DNA from: Glandiceps talaboti
Taxonomy: Eukaryota > Hemichordata > Enteropneusta > Spengelidae
Direction of reading: 5' to 3'
DNA: 64,000 nucleotides
NCBI RefSeq assembly: GCF_964340395.1
Contig: NC_135551.1
Location: 2,903,001 to 2,967,000 of the forward strand
In this document: one piece after another, positions 1 to 49,789 of the stretch
How positions within the stretch are numbered: position 1 is the stretch's first letter
Layout of the letters: each line of letters starts with the position of its first letter
Notes under the pieces: model-generated
The model's database searches: none
What the model was told of the DNA's origin: nothing
Seen by the model: the letters and a program-made list of their open reading frames with translations, nothing else
Position numbers and translations under genes: made by a program

Positions 1-879
1 ATGGTTAATATAGACACTCAACTGAGGTCTCTATTTATTATGCTTCCAGCATAAGTGTGCAAAATGTGAATTTTTACAATAAATATGCCACCATTCAACC
101 ATTATCGCCAAGGTCATGAAACAAGTACTGTGCATTTATGCATGTGGACTACTGTTTCTGACATTTGTGCTAGGTTTGGTTGAACCCTTGACTTTGCAAT
201 GTTACACCACAACCAACACCATCCCTGTGTGAAGACTTGAGACGGTGCATCAAGACAAGGGGAATATATAGACAATGCTATCTTGAATATTCAACCTGAA
301 ATGAAAATATCATACTGTATGTAGACATGTACACCACAGACTTTGATTTGTAACATTGGAAGATTCCATTAAATGAGTGGGGATGGAAGCGGTGGATTGA
401 CATGTCAAGAACTAGTTATATGCATCAGAAAAATATGTTCTGAAACGCTGACAGAAATCTGTGATGAGTTTGTAAAATTAAATTGTAAATCAAAACAGAC
501 TGAGTAGAGCCTGAATTTGAGTTTTCAAATTGTAAAAACAGGTAACTATGCTGATTCCTTTGATCTTCTAGAAATACATTATCCCATTTATACCATCTCC
601 TACTCAGTTTTACAACACAGTTCAAATATGGTTTTCAAATGAATACAGGGACTGTAGAGAGAATAAAGTCCAATATTTCACTGAAAAGAATGTTGTTAGT
701 AATTAAAGCTAAGAAATGCTAGTTCACTCATACCATATCACAAAGAATTCAAATTTCACCATATTGTGGCACCCTAAGTTACAGTATACACATAGATCAA
801 TACATGATACCTGCTAGAAATCAAACAGAATCTTTTGTATGTATACATTATAATGCTGCTAGGGATACGTGAGAATTCC
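1..879. other. Part of VPS13 intron 26
   Basis: A+T-rich intronic sequence downstream of exon 26. I searched it for the next conserved VPS13 strands on the minus strand and found none. The short open frame at 425-625 shows no family similarity. Confidence 0.5.
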
Positions 880-1080
880 TGACTGGTTACAGTAAGAACT
901 GAACCGATTGGCTAAATGACCCACCTTACTCTGACTGGTTACAGTAAGAACTAAACTGATTGGCTAAATGACCCACCTTACTCTAACTGGTTACAGTAAG
1001 AACTGAACTGATTGGCTAAATGACCCACCTTACTCTAACTGGTTACAGTAAGAACTGAACTGATTGGCTAAATGACCCAC

Positions 1081-1089
<9 letters not shown>
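880..1089. repeat. 52-bp splice-junction minisatellite, intron 26 (about 4 copies)
   Basis: Starts at 881, 933, 985 and 1037 show exact 52-bp spacing. On the minus strand each unit carries GAGTAAG|GTGGGTCATT, nearly the real exon 26 end plus donor (GAGCAAG|GTGGGTCATT). Confidence 0.9.
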
Positions 1090-38491
<37,402 letters not shown>

Positions 38492-38880
38492 CTTGGTATT
38501 ATTTTGATTAGTTCAAATCACAGCAAGCCTTTAAAGTCAACAACCAGACTTAGTAACAGTATATTTCAAATGGCAACAACCATTGTCAGTCATATCTGGC
38601 CCTGTAAATACAAAGAGAACAGCATTGTAACTACATGGGTTGGGTAGATACTATTTGACATAACCCCATAAGTGGGAGTGCCACTTTGGAGTACTCTAGA
38701 TATTTGCACACATGATTGTGATGTTCTCTGTACTTTTACAAGTGTAGTGTGAGAGAGAGTGCAACATAAAACACTGCCAGAATGAGTGCAAATAACACTA
38801 AATACCCATACTGCCACTCACATGTCATGGCTTGTTATTAGTACATACATGTATGCTTTATACAAAAATGCAAATTTCCA
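38492..38880. promoter_or_regulatory. Presumed 5' UTR/promoter region of VPS13
   Basis: Sequence immediately upstream of the VPS13 start codon. An in-frame TGA lies 24 nt upstream of the start codon. No TATA box or clear CpG island; TSS cannot be read from sequence alone, and a further upstream non-coding exon is possible. Confidence 0.35.
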
Positions 38881-38884
38881 TAAA

Positions 38885-39985
38885 AATCATAGTTAAATCA
38901 TACTGTGAAATCATACTGTTAAATCATACTCTGAAATCAATGAAATCATGCTGTGAAATCAATGAAAGCACGCTGTGAAATCATATGTGAAATTATGCTG
39001 TGAAATAATACTGTGAAATCACTGTGAAATCACACTGAAATCATACTGTGAAATCATACTGTTAAACCAATGAAATCATAGTGTGAAATCACGCTGTGAA
39101 ATCATATGTGAAATAATACTGTGAAATCACTGTGAAATCACACTGAAATCATACTGTGAAATCATACTGTTAAACCAATGAAATCATAGTGTGAAATCAT
39201 GCTGTGAAATCATACTGAGAAATCATAGTGTGAAATCATACTGTTAAATCAATGAAATCATACTGTGAAATCACACTGTGAAATCATGCTGTGAAATCAA
39301 TGAAACCATACTGCAAAATCATACCGTGAAATCACAGTGAAATCATGCTGTGAAATCATGCTGTGAAATCACACTGTGAAATAGTACTGTGAAATCACAC
39401 TATGAAATCATACTGTGAAATCATGCTGTGAAATCATGCTGTGAAATCATACTGTGAAATAGTACTGTGAAATCATACTGTGAAATCATACTGTGAAATC
39501 ATGCTGTGAAATCATGCTGTGAAATCATACTGTGAAATCACACTGTGAGATCATACTGTGAAATCATGCTGTGAAATCATACTGTGAAATCATACTGTGA
39601 AATCATATTGTTAAATCACACTCTGAAATCAATGAAATCATGCTGTGAAATCAATGAAATCATGCTGTGAAATAATACTGTGAAATCATACTGTTAAATC
39701 AATGAAATCATACTGTGAAATCATGCTGTGAAATCACACTGTGAAATCATACTGAGAAATCATAGTGTGAAATCATACTGTTAAATCAATGAAATCATAC
39801 TGTGAAATCATACTGTGAAATCACATTGTGAAATCATGCTGTGAAATCATAGTGTGAAATCATAGTGTGAAATAATACTGTGAAATCATACTGTGAAATA
39901 ATACTGTGAAACCATACTGTGAAATCATATTGTGAGATCACACTGTGAGATCATACTGTGAGATCATCCTGTGAAATCATGTGAA
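38885..39985. repeat. 13-bp minisatellite upstream of VPS13 (about 85 copies)
   Basis: Unit GAAATCATACTGT with T/G and A/C variants, and occasional 'gaaatcaat' truncations. Lies about 400-1500 bp upstream of the VPS13 ATG. Confidence 0.94.
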
Positions 39986-40689
39986 CAATCAAGTCCTTAA
40001 TTGTATAATGTATATGATTTTCATACAGGTATTCAGTAATATTTGGCACTGCATTCCAGTATAAATGCCACTAGTACAATGTACAAAATGTATGTCTGTG
40101 CACTGATGATAAGTAACCACTGGCACTAATATAATTAAAAAAAAATGATCATACAAGATCTTTCCTCACTTGGTCATAAAGTCCCACTTGTATTTGTAGT
40201 AAACCATGAACTTGACTAGTACATGTACATGTATACTCTAAATTTGCAGCATACAATATCTCCTAAGTTGGAAGATTTTCTGAACTTATGAACATTAAAT
40301 GAGATAACACAACTTGGCATGAGGAAGGATCTACCATGGGTATATTTCTGTCTAGCAATAATTGTAGCTTTCTTTTCATTTGCAATACTTTTTTTATTAT
40401 TTTATATATTTTCTTATGGGGTTTGCAAAGGTTTTAGTGGAGGACCAAGACAGAGCAAAACTGCTACAGTTACTGCAGTTAATTTCTGCCCAGCTTTGTC
40501 ACTCTACAGGCATACAATTATTTATCTATATAATGGATAACTCCATAAAACTACAGATTTCCAGTTTGTTAGATTCAGACATTCTTAAGATAGATTATGA
40601 ACAACCAAAATATAATTGTCATCATCATGTGTGGAGAATTCTTTTACTTTTTGTCACTTCATCATCAGCCAATCATTATCTAGTTTGAT

Positions 40690-41345
40690 GGTGTGATAGG
40701 TGACACTTAAGTTGTTGGGCGACTACATGTATATGTCATTTTTTTGAAAGTTTATCCACTTGCCTAACCATCCCTGTTATCTTTGCAATATACATCATCA
40801 TTTCACTGTTGCTATGAGTGTGGTCTTGTACAAGGACATATTATGTTACATGTTTCTTTTGGAATGTTTATTTTGCCTAACTATATCTGCTATTATCATT
40901 ACAATATAAACCATCATTCTGAAGTTGCTATAGGCATGGTTTTTGTTGCTACATGTAGGCATATACATTTTTTATGATTATTTATATCTACTTGCCTGTT
41001 CATCACTGTTTTTATCTTTGAAAGTACACCACAATTTCACTGTTGCCATGGGGTGATCTTGTTGCTAGGCACATTTACATACATTTAAAAATGTTTATTC
41101 ACTTGACTATCCAATAATGTTGTTACATTGTATCTTCACAAAATACATGACAGTACATGTACATTGACACGGGTGTCACTAAGGGCATGGTCATGGTTGC
41201 TAGGGCTAGTTGAGTCAATGTGTCTGGAACAAAATCTGAAGAGTAAACTTCTAAAAACATCCCCACAAAGTTTTTGACACAAGTTTTTTTGACCAAGACA
41301 TAATTTACATATCACTGAATGATGAGATCATCATGACATTTTCAT
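40690..41345. mobile_element. Fragment of the TAGCACAACT element family
   Basis: Four modules with 'cactgttgctatg...gtgtggtcttgttgcta' and 'acttgcctaaccatccctgttatctttg', and the motif 'catcatgacatttt'. This is the internal part of the family without clear termini. The adjoining 39990-40690 shows nothing recognisable. Confidence 0.6.
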
Positions 41346-41398
41346 CATTAGTGGTAAAATCAACTGAATTCATAACAATGGTAATAAACACAAGAGAG

Positions 41399-42127
41399 CA
41401 TGTCAATTTCAAGGAAGACGAACATTGGCCTATCTGTCAGCATGTCAATTTCAGCAAACACAGGAAGTCAAACATTGGCCTTTCTGTCAGCATGTCAATT
41501 TCAGCAAACACAGGAAGTCAAACATTGGCCTATCTGTCAGCATGTCAATTTCAGCAAACACAGGAAGTTTAACATTGGCCTTTCTGTCAGCATGTCAATT
41601 TCAGCAAACACAGGAAGTCAAACATTGGCCTATCTGTCAGCATGTCAATTTCAGCAAACACAGGAAGTCAAACATTGGCCTTTCTGTCAGCATGTCAATT
41701 TCAGCAAACACAGGAAGTCAAACATTGGCCTTTCTGTCAACATGTCAATTTCAGCAAACACAGGAAGTCAAACATTGGCCTATCTGTCAGCATGTCAATT
41801 TCAGCAAACACAGGAAGTCAAACATTGGCCTATCTGTCAGCATGTCAATTTCAGCAAACACAGGAAGTCAAACATTGGCCTATCTGTCAGCATGTCAATT
41901 TCATCAAACACAGGAAGTCAAACATTGGCCTATCTGTCAGCATGTCAATTTCAGCAAACACAGGAAGTCAAACATTGGCCTTTCTGTCAGCATGTCAATT
42001 TCAGCAAACACAGGAAGTCAAACATTGGCCTTTCTGTCAGCATGTCAATTTCAGCAAACACAGGAAGTCAAACATTGGCCTTTCTGTCAGCATGTCAATT
42101 TCAGCAAACACAGGAAGTCGAACATTA
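41399..42127. repeat. 50-bp minisatellite (about 14 copies)
   Basis: Unit CATGTCAATTTCAGCAAACA-CAGGAAGTCAAACATTGGCC-TATCTGTCAG. Since 50 is not a multiple of three and no frame has a stop, all three plus frames stay open (about 240 codons each). Treated as an artefact. Confidence 0.95.
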
Positions 42128-42179
42128 GCCTATCTGACTTGTGAAAATGGGGATTAATCATAGACAATACCTATGGATT

Positions 42180-44552
42180 AACAAGCGACCTATCGGTCAG
42201 AATAGCTCCGCTGTTTTTTTTAATTTTATTTTTTATTTTGGTGACACGTAGAAGTGGTTCAGTTCTTCAGCTCTTCACTATGCAGTTTTGTTTTAGCGAT
42301 GCAATAAAGTGGTTAGTCGTTCATATGATGTCTCACTGTAAAACACATTTTACACAGAAGTTGGTAATGTATTGTACTTTTATACCATAGTCACCATTTT
42401 ATAACAAAAATCTACTGTTATGAAAAATTGCACAAAATCTCAGAAAAAAAATGACTGGGAAATGCACACAAGAAAAAGAAGAAAAAAAGAGGATTTTGAG
42501 GTTGGCTATAAATAATTTCATTGTCTTACAGCTTTAACCCTGGGAAATTTTAATGATGAATGAAATAAACTAGGGATCTAAAATAATTTTGAGGCAATTT
42601 GAATTTGAATTTTCTAACAAATTTACCAAGTCAACAACATTCAACTTGTACAAGTTGTAGTAGATATATATAGGGAAGAAATGTATTAATCGCCATCTTA
42701 GTTTCCGGACGGCGACAATCCCCGCCAAGTACCCAAAAGAGAGTCATTCTGGCAGCCATGCGTTACAGTGGTAACACTCGTTCATGTTCTATTACCTTTC
42801 ATAAAGAAAACACAACGAAATGGTTGAAGTGATCTTTTTTTTTAAATTTCTTTTCATCACAACAACAAAATCTGCGTGATCAAAAGTGTTGTAAACTAAA
42901 CCAGAAAGAATTATCGGACTGGCTAAACTTCCCGATGAACTGGAGTAAGGTCCAAGTCCAAGTAAGCCTCGATAGTACGTGAGAAAATCGTCTCAAACTA
43001 GCGATACAACTTTCAAAATATAACTTGACATGTCTTCATTTGTTAGATTTATACAATTCAAGATGCGTTTTCACTCGAAAACAACAATTCTGTGAATAAT
43101 GACACTCTGAACGCAGCGATTTCTCGGACGATGTTACCACTGTAACGTATGGCTGACAACGACTTGCTTCTGGGTTAGTCCCTCGTGCATCTGGGTACCT
43201 GGGGTTGTCGCCGTACGGAAAATAAGAAAGATGGAATTTACAGTGTTTCTTGTGACCGGCGCGGCGCCTGTAAGCAGACTCGGCCATTTTTTTCATCATT
43301 CCATTGTATTTAAACCTTGTACTTGACATTTCGCAATATTTATAATTCTCAACAAAATACCTCAACATGCCTCACTTCGCTCGTACTCAAAGCAGCCCCT
43401 CGCGGTATGATCACTGATGACATGACGAGAGAACCTTTTCGGATTTACATGTAAAACGGGGAAAGATACGCAAAACATTATGCAAAGTCTGAAGCCAAAT
43501 TAAAGTTGTGATTATTTTAATTATTTTTACTTGCCAAATATTTGCATTTTGGAAATGGCAAGACACGTTCATGTCGTTTAACTTTACATGTGAACTGTCG
43601 GCCAATAAACAAAATTTGGTTGATTCACAGTCCGCAGTTAGACTGCTCTTGCATAACTTCAACCGCATGCCTTCCTTACGCAAGTTATCTTAATTCTGGT
43701 TCACTGTCACTCCAAATTGCACGACAATATAGAATTAATCACAAGTTACATGTTATCTGAAAACATCACATTTTTATAGTGGGTCTGAAGTGAGATTTTA
43801 GTGAGTACCAAGAACGTCCTGTGTTGTTACTTGCTGTGGAAAATCGCCCGGTCAAATGAGGTCAGCTTCAGCTTCTGGTCGAATCAGGATAGAGTATGCA
43901 AATAAGGACGTTGCGGACTGGCTGATTATGTAGAAGGGGTGCAGAATTTGGATTTGAAGTTTACAACCCTGTTTCGAATAAACGCTTGTCACTTCATGCA
44001 TTTGGGCGCCCAATGCGTAGAATTGACTATAGCACATATTACATTGCTTGTTTGACGTCAATAGTGTCTTTTGAAAAGTGGCAGTTTACTTAAAGTCTCG
44101 TCGACTGATTTCCAATATGGCGTCGGTCATTATGCTCATTAACATTTTTTTTTTTTTTTTCAAATTACAAAAAAAAAAATCATAAAAAATAAAAATGAAG
44201 ATGTGCTGACTTGAAATTAACAAACCTGAGTAAGCTACCCCCTGCGCATCAACACACCAGATATCAAAGCAATCTGACAATATGTTTTCACGGAGATGAT
44301 GAAAATGACATTTTATGAAAAAAAATCATAAAAAATTGAAAATGGCACAGATCAACTTGGCATGAACAAATCTGAATAGCCTCCCCCCAGGGAACATGCA
44401 CACCAAATATCTAAGAATACTGACTGTTACTTTCGGAGAAAATAATGAAAATATAAAAGTTTGACGGACACCTATGATTCACTCTACTCTCTATACTCTA
44501 TACAACCTATACCTAAAGCTACGCTTTCAGCTTTCGCTGACAGCGGAGCTAA
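42180..44552. mobile_element. 2.37-kb TIR element, copy A
   Basis: Left end ACAAGCGACCTATCGGTCAG AATAGCTCCGCTGT; right end CGCTGACAGCGGAGCTA. The inner TAGCTCCGCTGT termini are perfect inverted repeats. The entire interior is colinear with copy B at 58.5-60.8 kb. It contains an internal inverted pair: 42695-42790 versus 43125-43240, sharing TTCCG(T/G)ACGGCGACAA and CGTTACAGTGGTAACA, around a CpG-rich segment. No transposase was recognised. Confidence 0.8.
43036..43287 (-). CDS. Short hypothetical ORF inside TIR element copy A
   Basis: 83 codons starting MAESAYRRRAGHKKHCKFH in a strong Kozak context (AAAATGG), in the CpG-rich part of the element. The C-terminal half is translation of one inverted-repeat arm. 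In copy B the same start reads MAESADRRR and then shifts frame. Could be a captured 5' exon of a host gene or chance; no family recognised. Confidence 0.2.
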   Translation of the reverse strand: MAESAYRRRAGHKKHCKFHLSYFPYGDNPRYPDARGTNPEASRCQPYVTVVTSSEKSLRSECHYSQNCCFRVKTHLELYKSNK

Positions 44553-45110
44553 AAAGTGACAATGTATTCCAACCCACATCACTTCAAAGGAAATGCCTCA
44601 GTTTCCTGTCCCTCTCTCTTCAACATCTACATGTACAAGTTGATGAACATTAATGCCATCACAACTTTAAAACATTACAATATTACTAATAGTAACTGAG
44701 CTAATTTCAGTGACAAACTAACAATATTATAGAATAACAAATACACGTATCCTACCCTATAGGTACATGTATATTCTCACTGTTGTCTGGTAGGTTTAAT
44801 CCATTCAAATGATATATATGTATCATGTGGTGTGTTTATGAATACTGAATACTATTGGGACATCAGTCCTACCCACACACAATGAATAATAAAACAATAC
44901 ACAAGTGTCTATGGTTATTAATAGCATTCAAAAATATACATGTATATATATTGTATGTACATGTACCAGATGTCAACCAATATATATAATATACAACAAT
45001 TCATGTATAATATGTACATATGATATATGCGTTTACTGTTGATCTGTTGAGGCAGTTAAAACCAACAACAAAATCACAGTCATCTGACACATTTTTTTAA
45101 GAGAGGTTTA
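44553..45110. other. Intergenic, ACATGTACATGT-rich, no gene seen
   Basis: Several ACATGTACATGT-type palindromic tracts (44630, 44765, 44938, 44957) but no repeat array, element or coding signal. Confidence 0.45.
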
Positions 45111-45115
45111 AGAGA

Positions 45116-46500
45116 GGACAAACGGGTATTTAGTACAAGTATCATGTACATGTGTTATTACAGGAGAAGGTGGTAAACCATGGGTATTAGTACAAGTATC
45201 ATGTACATGTGTTATTATAGGAGAAGGTGGTAAACCATGGGTATTAGTACAAGTATCATGTATATGTGTTATTACAGGAGAAGGTTGTAAACCATGGGTA
45301 TTTGTACAAGTATCATGTACATGTGTTATTATAGGAGAAGGTGGTAAACCATGGGTATTAGTACAAGTATCATGTATATGTGTTATTACAGGAGAAGGTG
45401 GTAAACCATGGGTATTAGTACAAGTATCATGTATATGTGTTATTACAGGAGAAGGTGGTAAACCATGGGTATTAGTACAAGTATCATGTACATGTGTTAT
45501 TACAGGAGAAGGTTGTAAACCATGGGTATTTGTACAAGTATCATGTATATGTGTTATTACAGGAGAAGGTTGTAAACCATGGGTATTTAGTACAAGTATC
45601 ATGTATATGTGTTATTACAGGAGAAGGTTGTAAACCATGGGTATTAGTACAAGTATCATGGTATATGTGTTATTACAGGAGAAGGTGGTAAACCATGGGT
45701 ATTAGTACAAGTATCATGTACAAGTGTTATTACAGGAGAAGGTTGTAAACCATGGGTCTTAGTACAAGTATCATGTACATGTGTTATTACAGGAGAAGGT
45801 TTCAAACCATGGGTATTAGTACAAGTATCATGTACATGTGTTATTACAGGAGAAGGTGGTAAACCATGGGTATTAGTACAAGTATCATGTACATGTGATA
45901 TTACAGGAGGGGGTTGTAAACCATGGGTATTAGTACAAGTATCATGTACATGTGTTATTACAGGAGAAGGTGGTAAACCATGGGTCTTAGTACAAGTATC
46001 ATGTATATGTGTTATTACAGGAGAAGGTTGTAAACCATGGGTATTAGTACAAGTATCATGGTATATGTGTTATTACAGGAGAAGGTGGTAAACCATGGGT
46101 ATTAGTACAAGTATCATGTACATGTGTTATTACAGGAGAAGGTTGTAAACCATGGGTCTTAGTACAAGTATCATGTACATGTGATATTACAGGAGAAGGT
46201 TTCAAACCATGGGTATTTGTACAAGTATCATGTACATAGTATGTGATATTACAGGAGAAGGTTGTAAACCATGGGTATTAGTACAAGTATCATGTACATG
46301 TGATATTACAGGAGGGGGTTGTAAACCATGGGTATTAGTACAAGTATCATGTACATGTGATATTACAGGAGAAGGTGGTAAATCATGGGTCTTAGTACAA
46401 GTATCATGTACATGTGATATTACAGGAGGGGGTTGTAAACCATGGGTATTAGTACAAGTATCATGTACATGCATTGTGTTATTACAGGAGAAGGTGGTCA
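45116..46500. repeat. 57-bp minisatellite (about 24 copies)
   Basis: Unit GTATTAGTACAAGTATCATG-TACATGTGTTATTACAGGAG-AAGGTGGTAAACCATGG. 57 is divisible by three, so a 19-residue periodic frame (THGLPPSPVITHVHDTCTN) runs on the minus strand. Each plus-strand unit contains a good acceptor-like GTGTTATTACAG|GAG. No adjacent exon could be identified. Confidence 0.94.
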
Positions 46501-46589
46501 TTGTCATTGTCTCATGAATGATTGCATGACTATTTTATATAGAGGTAGTAAGCACGAATTTTCAGTGTGCATCTAATAAATATATGTCT

Positions 46590-47176
46590 GCTAAGAGGTT
46601 CAAATTCAAGATGGAGCTAAGAGGTTCAAATACGAGATGGAGCTAAGAGGTTCATATATGAGATGGAGCTAAGATGTTCAAATACGAGATGGAGCTAAGA
46701 AGTTCAAATACAAGATGGAGCTAAGAAGTTCAAATATGAGATGGAGCTAAGAGGTTCAAATACGAGATGGAGCTAAGAGGTTCATATATGAGATGGAGCT
46801 AAGAGGTTCATATATGAGATGGAGCTAAGGGGTTCAAATACGAGATGGAGCTAAGAGGTTCAAATACGAGATGGAGCTAAGAGGTTCAAATATGAGATGG
46901 AGCTAAAAGGTTCAAATACGAGATGGAGCTAAGAGGTTCAAATACGAGATGGAGCTAAGAGGTTCAAATTCAAGATGAGCTAAGAGGTTCAAATATGAGA
47001 TGGAGCTAAGAGGTTCAAATTCAAGATGAGCTAAGAGGTTCAAATATGAGATGGAGCTAAGAGGTTCAAATACGAGATGGAGCTAAGAGGTTCATATATG
47101 AGATGGAGCTAAGGGGTTCAAATATGAGATGGAGCTAAGAGGTTCAAATACGAGATGGAGCTAAGAGGTTCAAATA
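46590..47176. repeat. 26-bp minisatellite (about 23 copies)
   Basis: Unit GAGGTTCAAATACGAGATGG-AGCTAA with CG/TG and A/T variants. The following stretch 47180-47540 holds nothing recognisable. Confidence 0.93.
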
Positions 47177-47542
47177 CTGATTTTCTGAATTTGTACTCAC
47201 AATTAGTAACTTAACAGTATCAACAATGATTATTATCATATAAGGGCAGTAAAGTGAAATATTTTGTATTTTCAATTTTTGGTTTTCCCTTTATTTGGAA
47301 TATTTTGGCCAAATTTCTTGTGAATTATATGATATTGCGACATTCCGCTTTTTAATACCAATTATTCAATACTTCCAATCACTAAATGTGATACATATGA
47401 ACATCCAAACACTTATTTTATCACTTTGCTGAATCATGAATGTATAAATTAGTAACATAAACTACATGAACAGAAAAGTTTGTTTATGAAAATTCCTAAA
47501 AATCCAATATGGCCACTGCCAATATGGCCGCCATTCCATAAT

Positions 47543-49554
47543 AACCCTGTCCCCACACAAATTCTGATCCTGTTTCGATTCGGATCGAATTCAGTTCTCC
47601 TGTCCCTATATGCCCTTAAATCGGTTGTAAACCGATTTAGTTGAACTGGTTCGAAACTACCTCAGGGGGGTGGTTTCGATTCGGTTCAAAGTAAATCGGT
47701 TCAGAACAGGTTTAACTTGTTGTAGTTAGGACAGGAAAAACCGAATTAGAACCGATTTAACTTGAATTGGTTCAATGTCCATTACCCACAGCTGCGCACT
47801 TGAATCTTGACCTCCAGGTTAAATTTTGCAAGTTACATGCTTTGTATGCCGACACCTTCACTTTGGAACACAACTGGATCTGGAGTACGTGAAGTATTAT
47901 CCAGCACAAGATGGCATCGCCTGAGCATGGAATGTTCAGCAATAAATGAGTGACAAAAACAACCACTTCATTGCTATAAAAACATTATTTATTATGGATT
48001 CATCAACACCTAAAAAGAAGTCTTTTTGCCAATCGCAAAATTTCTCAAACAGATAGAGACTTCTTTTCCATTTGGCGGTTGTTGTCACAACCAGAAATGA
48101 TCGTGTGTAGTATTTGACGAACTGGCATCGATTAAGGTTAACCCCACGGCCCGGGCACGACTTTCTACTTGTTACATTACTAAAATTACTTACATGTCCC
48201 TATAATTTCTTGGGTTTCTAACATCCGTTACAGTTTTAAGGATCATTTGAATCCAAAGTCAAGACGGGTTCGCTCTTGGGACACATCGAACAACAGAGAG
48301 ATAAACAACACTGTGTGTACGACATGTCATGTGACTCTTGTTAACGAAAGTTAACGGGAAGAGCTGATCGTTCGATCGTACCGGCCACATTTTATATGGT
48401 CGTCACCCTAATTGATTTTAACAGAATTTATGTGGAAAAGACATTGTCAAAAAGGTTAAAAGCTAGGCCGTGCTGCATGTCACGTTGGGATAGGCCCTAC
48501 ATCGTGAAATTTACAAGAACGACAATCCGGAAATTACCGATGCGATGTACCGCATTTGAGGTCAACTCTGAAGCCTGAAGACAGCCTGGTTCAGCATGAT
48601 TAGATCCGTTTATTGAGGTGAAAAAGACCGATCGTCAAAAATAATTATTCAGCAATGGTTTTAGTTATTTTGGAGAGATTTGTACATTTGTTCACGTGAT
48701 ATTTGAAACACGTGAAAGCCGTCAAGGTCAATGCTCATCGTCGTCATTGTGCAGTGTCTGTTTTAAAACTGAATGTCGATATGCGGAAACGGGCGAATAA
48801 AACCACAGAAACAGCGTGAAGATTCTATAAAAAGCATGAGGACTGGTAAATACAATTTCCCGTTGAAAGAATGTTTTGCAGAGATAATAAAATGTTTTAA
48901 ACTTTGAATGAATTTTGTTAGTTTAGTTTGCATATCGATGATGATGTAAATGGGTGCATGAAATAGTAAGCGTTGCAATAGGACAAATCGTTCATGTTCC
49001 CATTTCCTATTACAAACTAAAACAAATGAATTACGTTTCTTATGGGCAGTAAGAGGTGGCGAAGGTGTTGGCAAAGATGAACAAGTATCGATCAAAGTCC
49101 GTATATACATGTCAGCTATTATTTTCGATCATCCTAAACTTCAATCATATTTATGTAAAATTAGGGCAAATATTATGTCGCTTGGCCCAAATCGATCGTG
49201 GCATTGCTTCACCCATAATATAGCAGTCAACATCAAAATGTTCCTTCGTCAAGTCAAATAACTGTTGAGCTCTGGCAGCCCTCGCTTTGACGGATAACTT
49301 TGACAACAACTCGACGAGGTTATTTCCCGCGAAATCCTCCATGTTGATTGCGTGTCGTCATAGTAATGCACTGTGGCTACGTCATTGAATCAAGTAAACA
49401 GGATCAAATTTAACGTGTCGGGACAGTACACCAAACTGAATCGATTCAAATCCATTCCTAACATTTTGTGTCGGGACATAAACTGAATTCGAACTGGTTT
49501 AACTGAATCGATTCAATTTGATTCGATTCGAAATCGATTCATATGGGGACAGGG
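47543..49554. mobile_element. 2.0-kb TIR element with CCCTGTCCCC termini
   Basis: Left end CCCTGTCCCCACA (47544), right end TATGGGGACAGGG(C) (49553). TAA flanks the left end and TAA follows the right end after one C, compatible with a 3-bp TWA target duplication as in PIF/Harbinger elements. Both subterminal regions are packed with CGATT/AATCG motifs (AACCGATTTA, GAATCGATTCAA). The centre (48.0-49.4 kb) is CpG-richer. It carries a 63-codon minus ORF but no recognisable transposase. Confidence 0.75.
49151..49342 (-). CDS. Short hypothetical ORF inside the CCCTGTCCCC element
   Basis: 63 codons starting MEDFAGNNLVELLSKLSVKA, then RAARAQQLFDLTKEHFDV, after AACATGG. Amphipathic Leu/Lys/Arg-rich helices; no stop until the stop codon at its 3' end. 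It could be the N-terminal exon of an element-encoded DNA-binding protein or a captured host exon. I do not recognise a family. Confidence 0.25.
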   Translation of the reverse strand: MEDFAGNNLVELLSKLSVKARAARAQQLFDLTKEHFDVDCYIMGEAMPRSIWAKRHNICPNFT

Positions 49555-49789
49555 CTAATGAAATCTTAAGGCTCTTCATGATTTTGAATGAGTTGAAAAT
49601 ATGAAAGTATAATCTGAATATAATCTTTGACGTTATTTTTTTGAATTTGTAACTAAATAACTATGATGTCTGAAAATGGTAGCTAAATTGAAAGAATTAT
49701 TTTGAAGTTAACAGTCATCAAAATTTTAAGATTTTGATGTTTTCCAATTGTGCCGCACTGAAAAAAAAGATTAAATATTTTGCATTTTT

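Noticed and set aside
43036-43368. 110-codon frame as a genuine host gene
   Set aside because: It lies in a repeated TIR element, is broken in the second copy and half of it is an inverted-repeat arm. Kept only as a low-confidence element ORF.
45108-46517. 19-residue repeat protein (THGLPPSPVITHVHDTCTN)
   Set aside because: Both strands of the 57-bp array are open because 57 is a multiple of three; no flanking coding sequence or conserved start.
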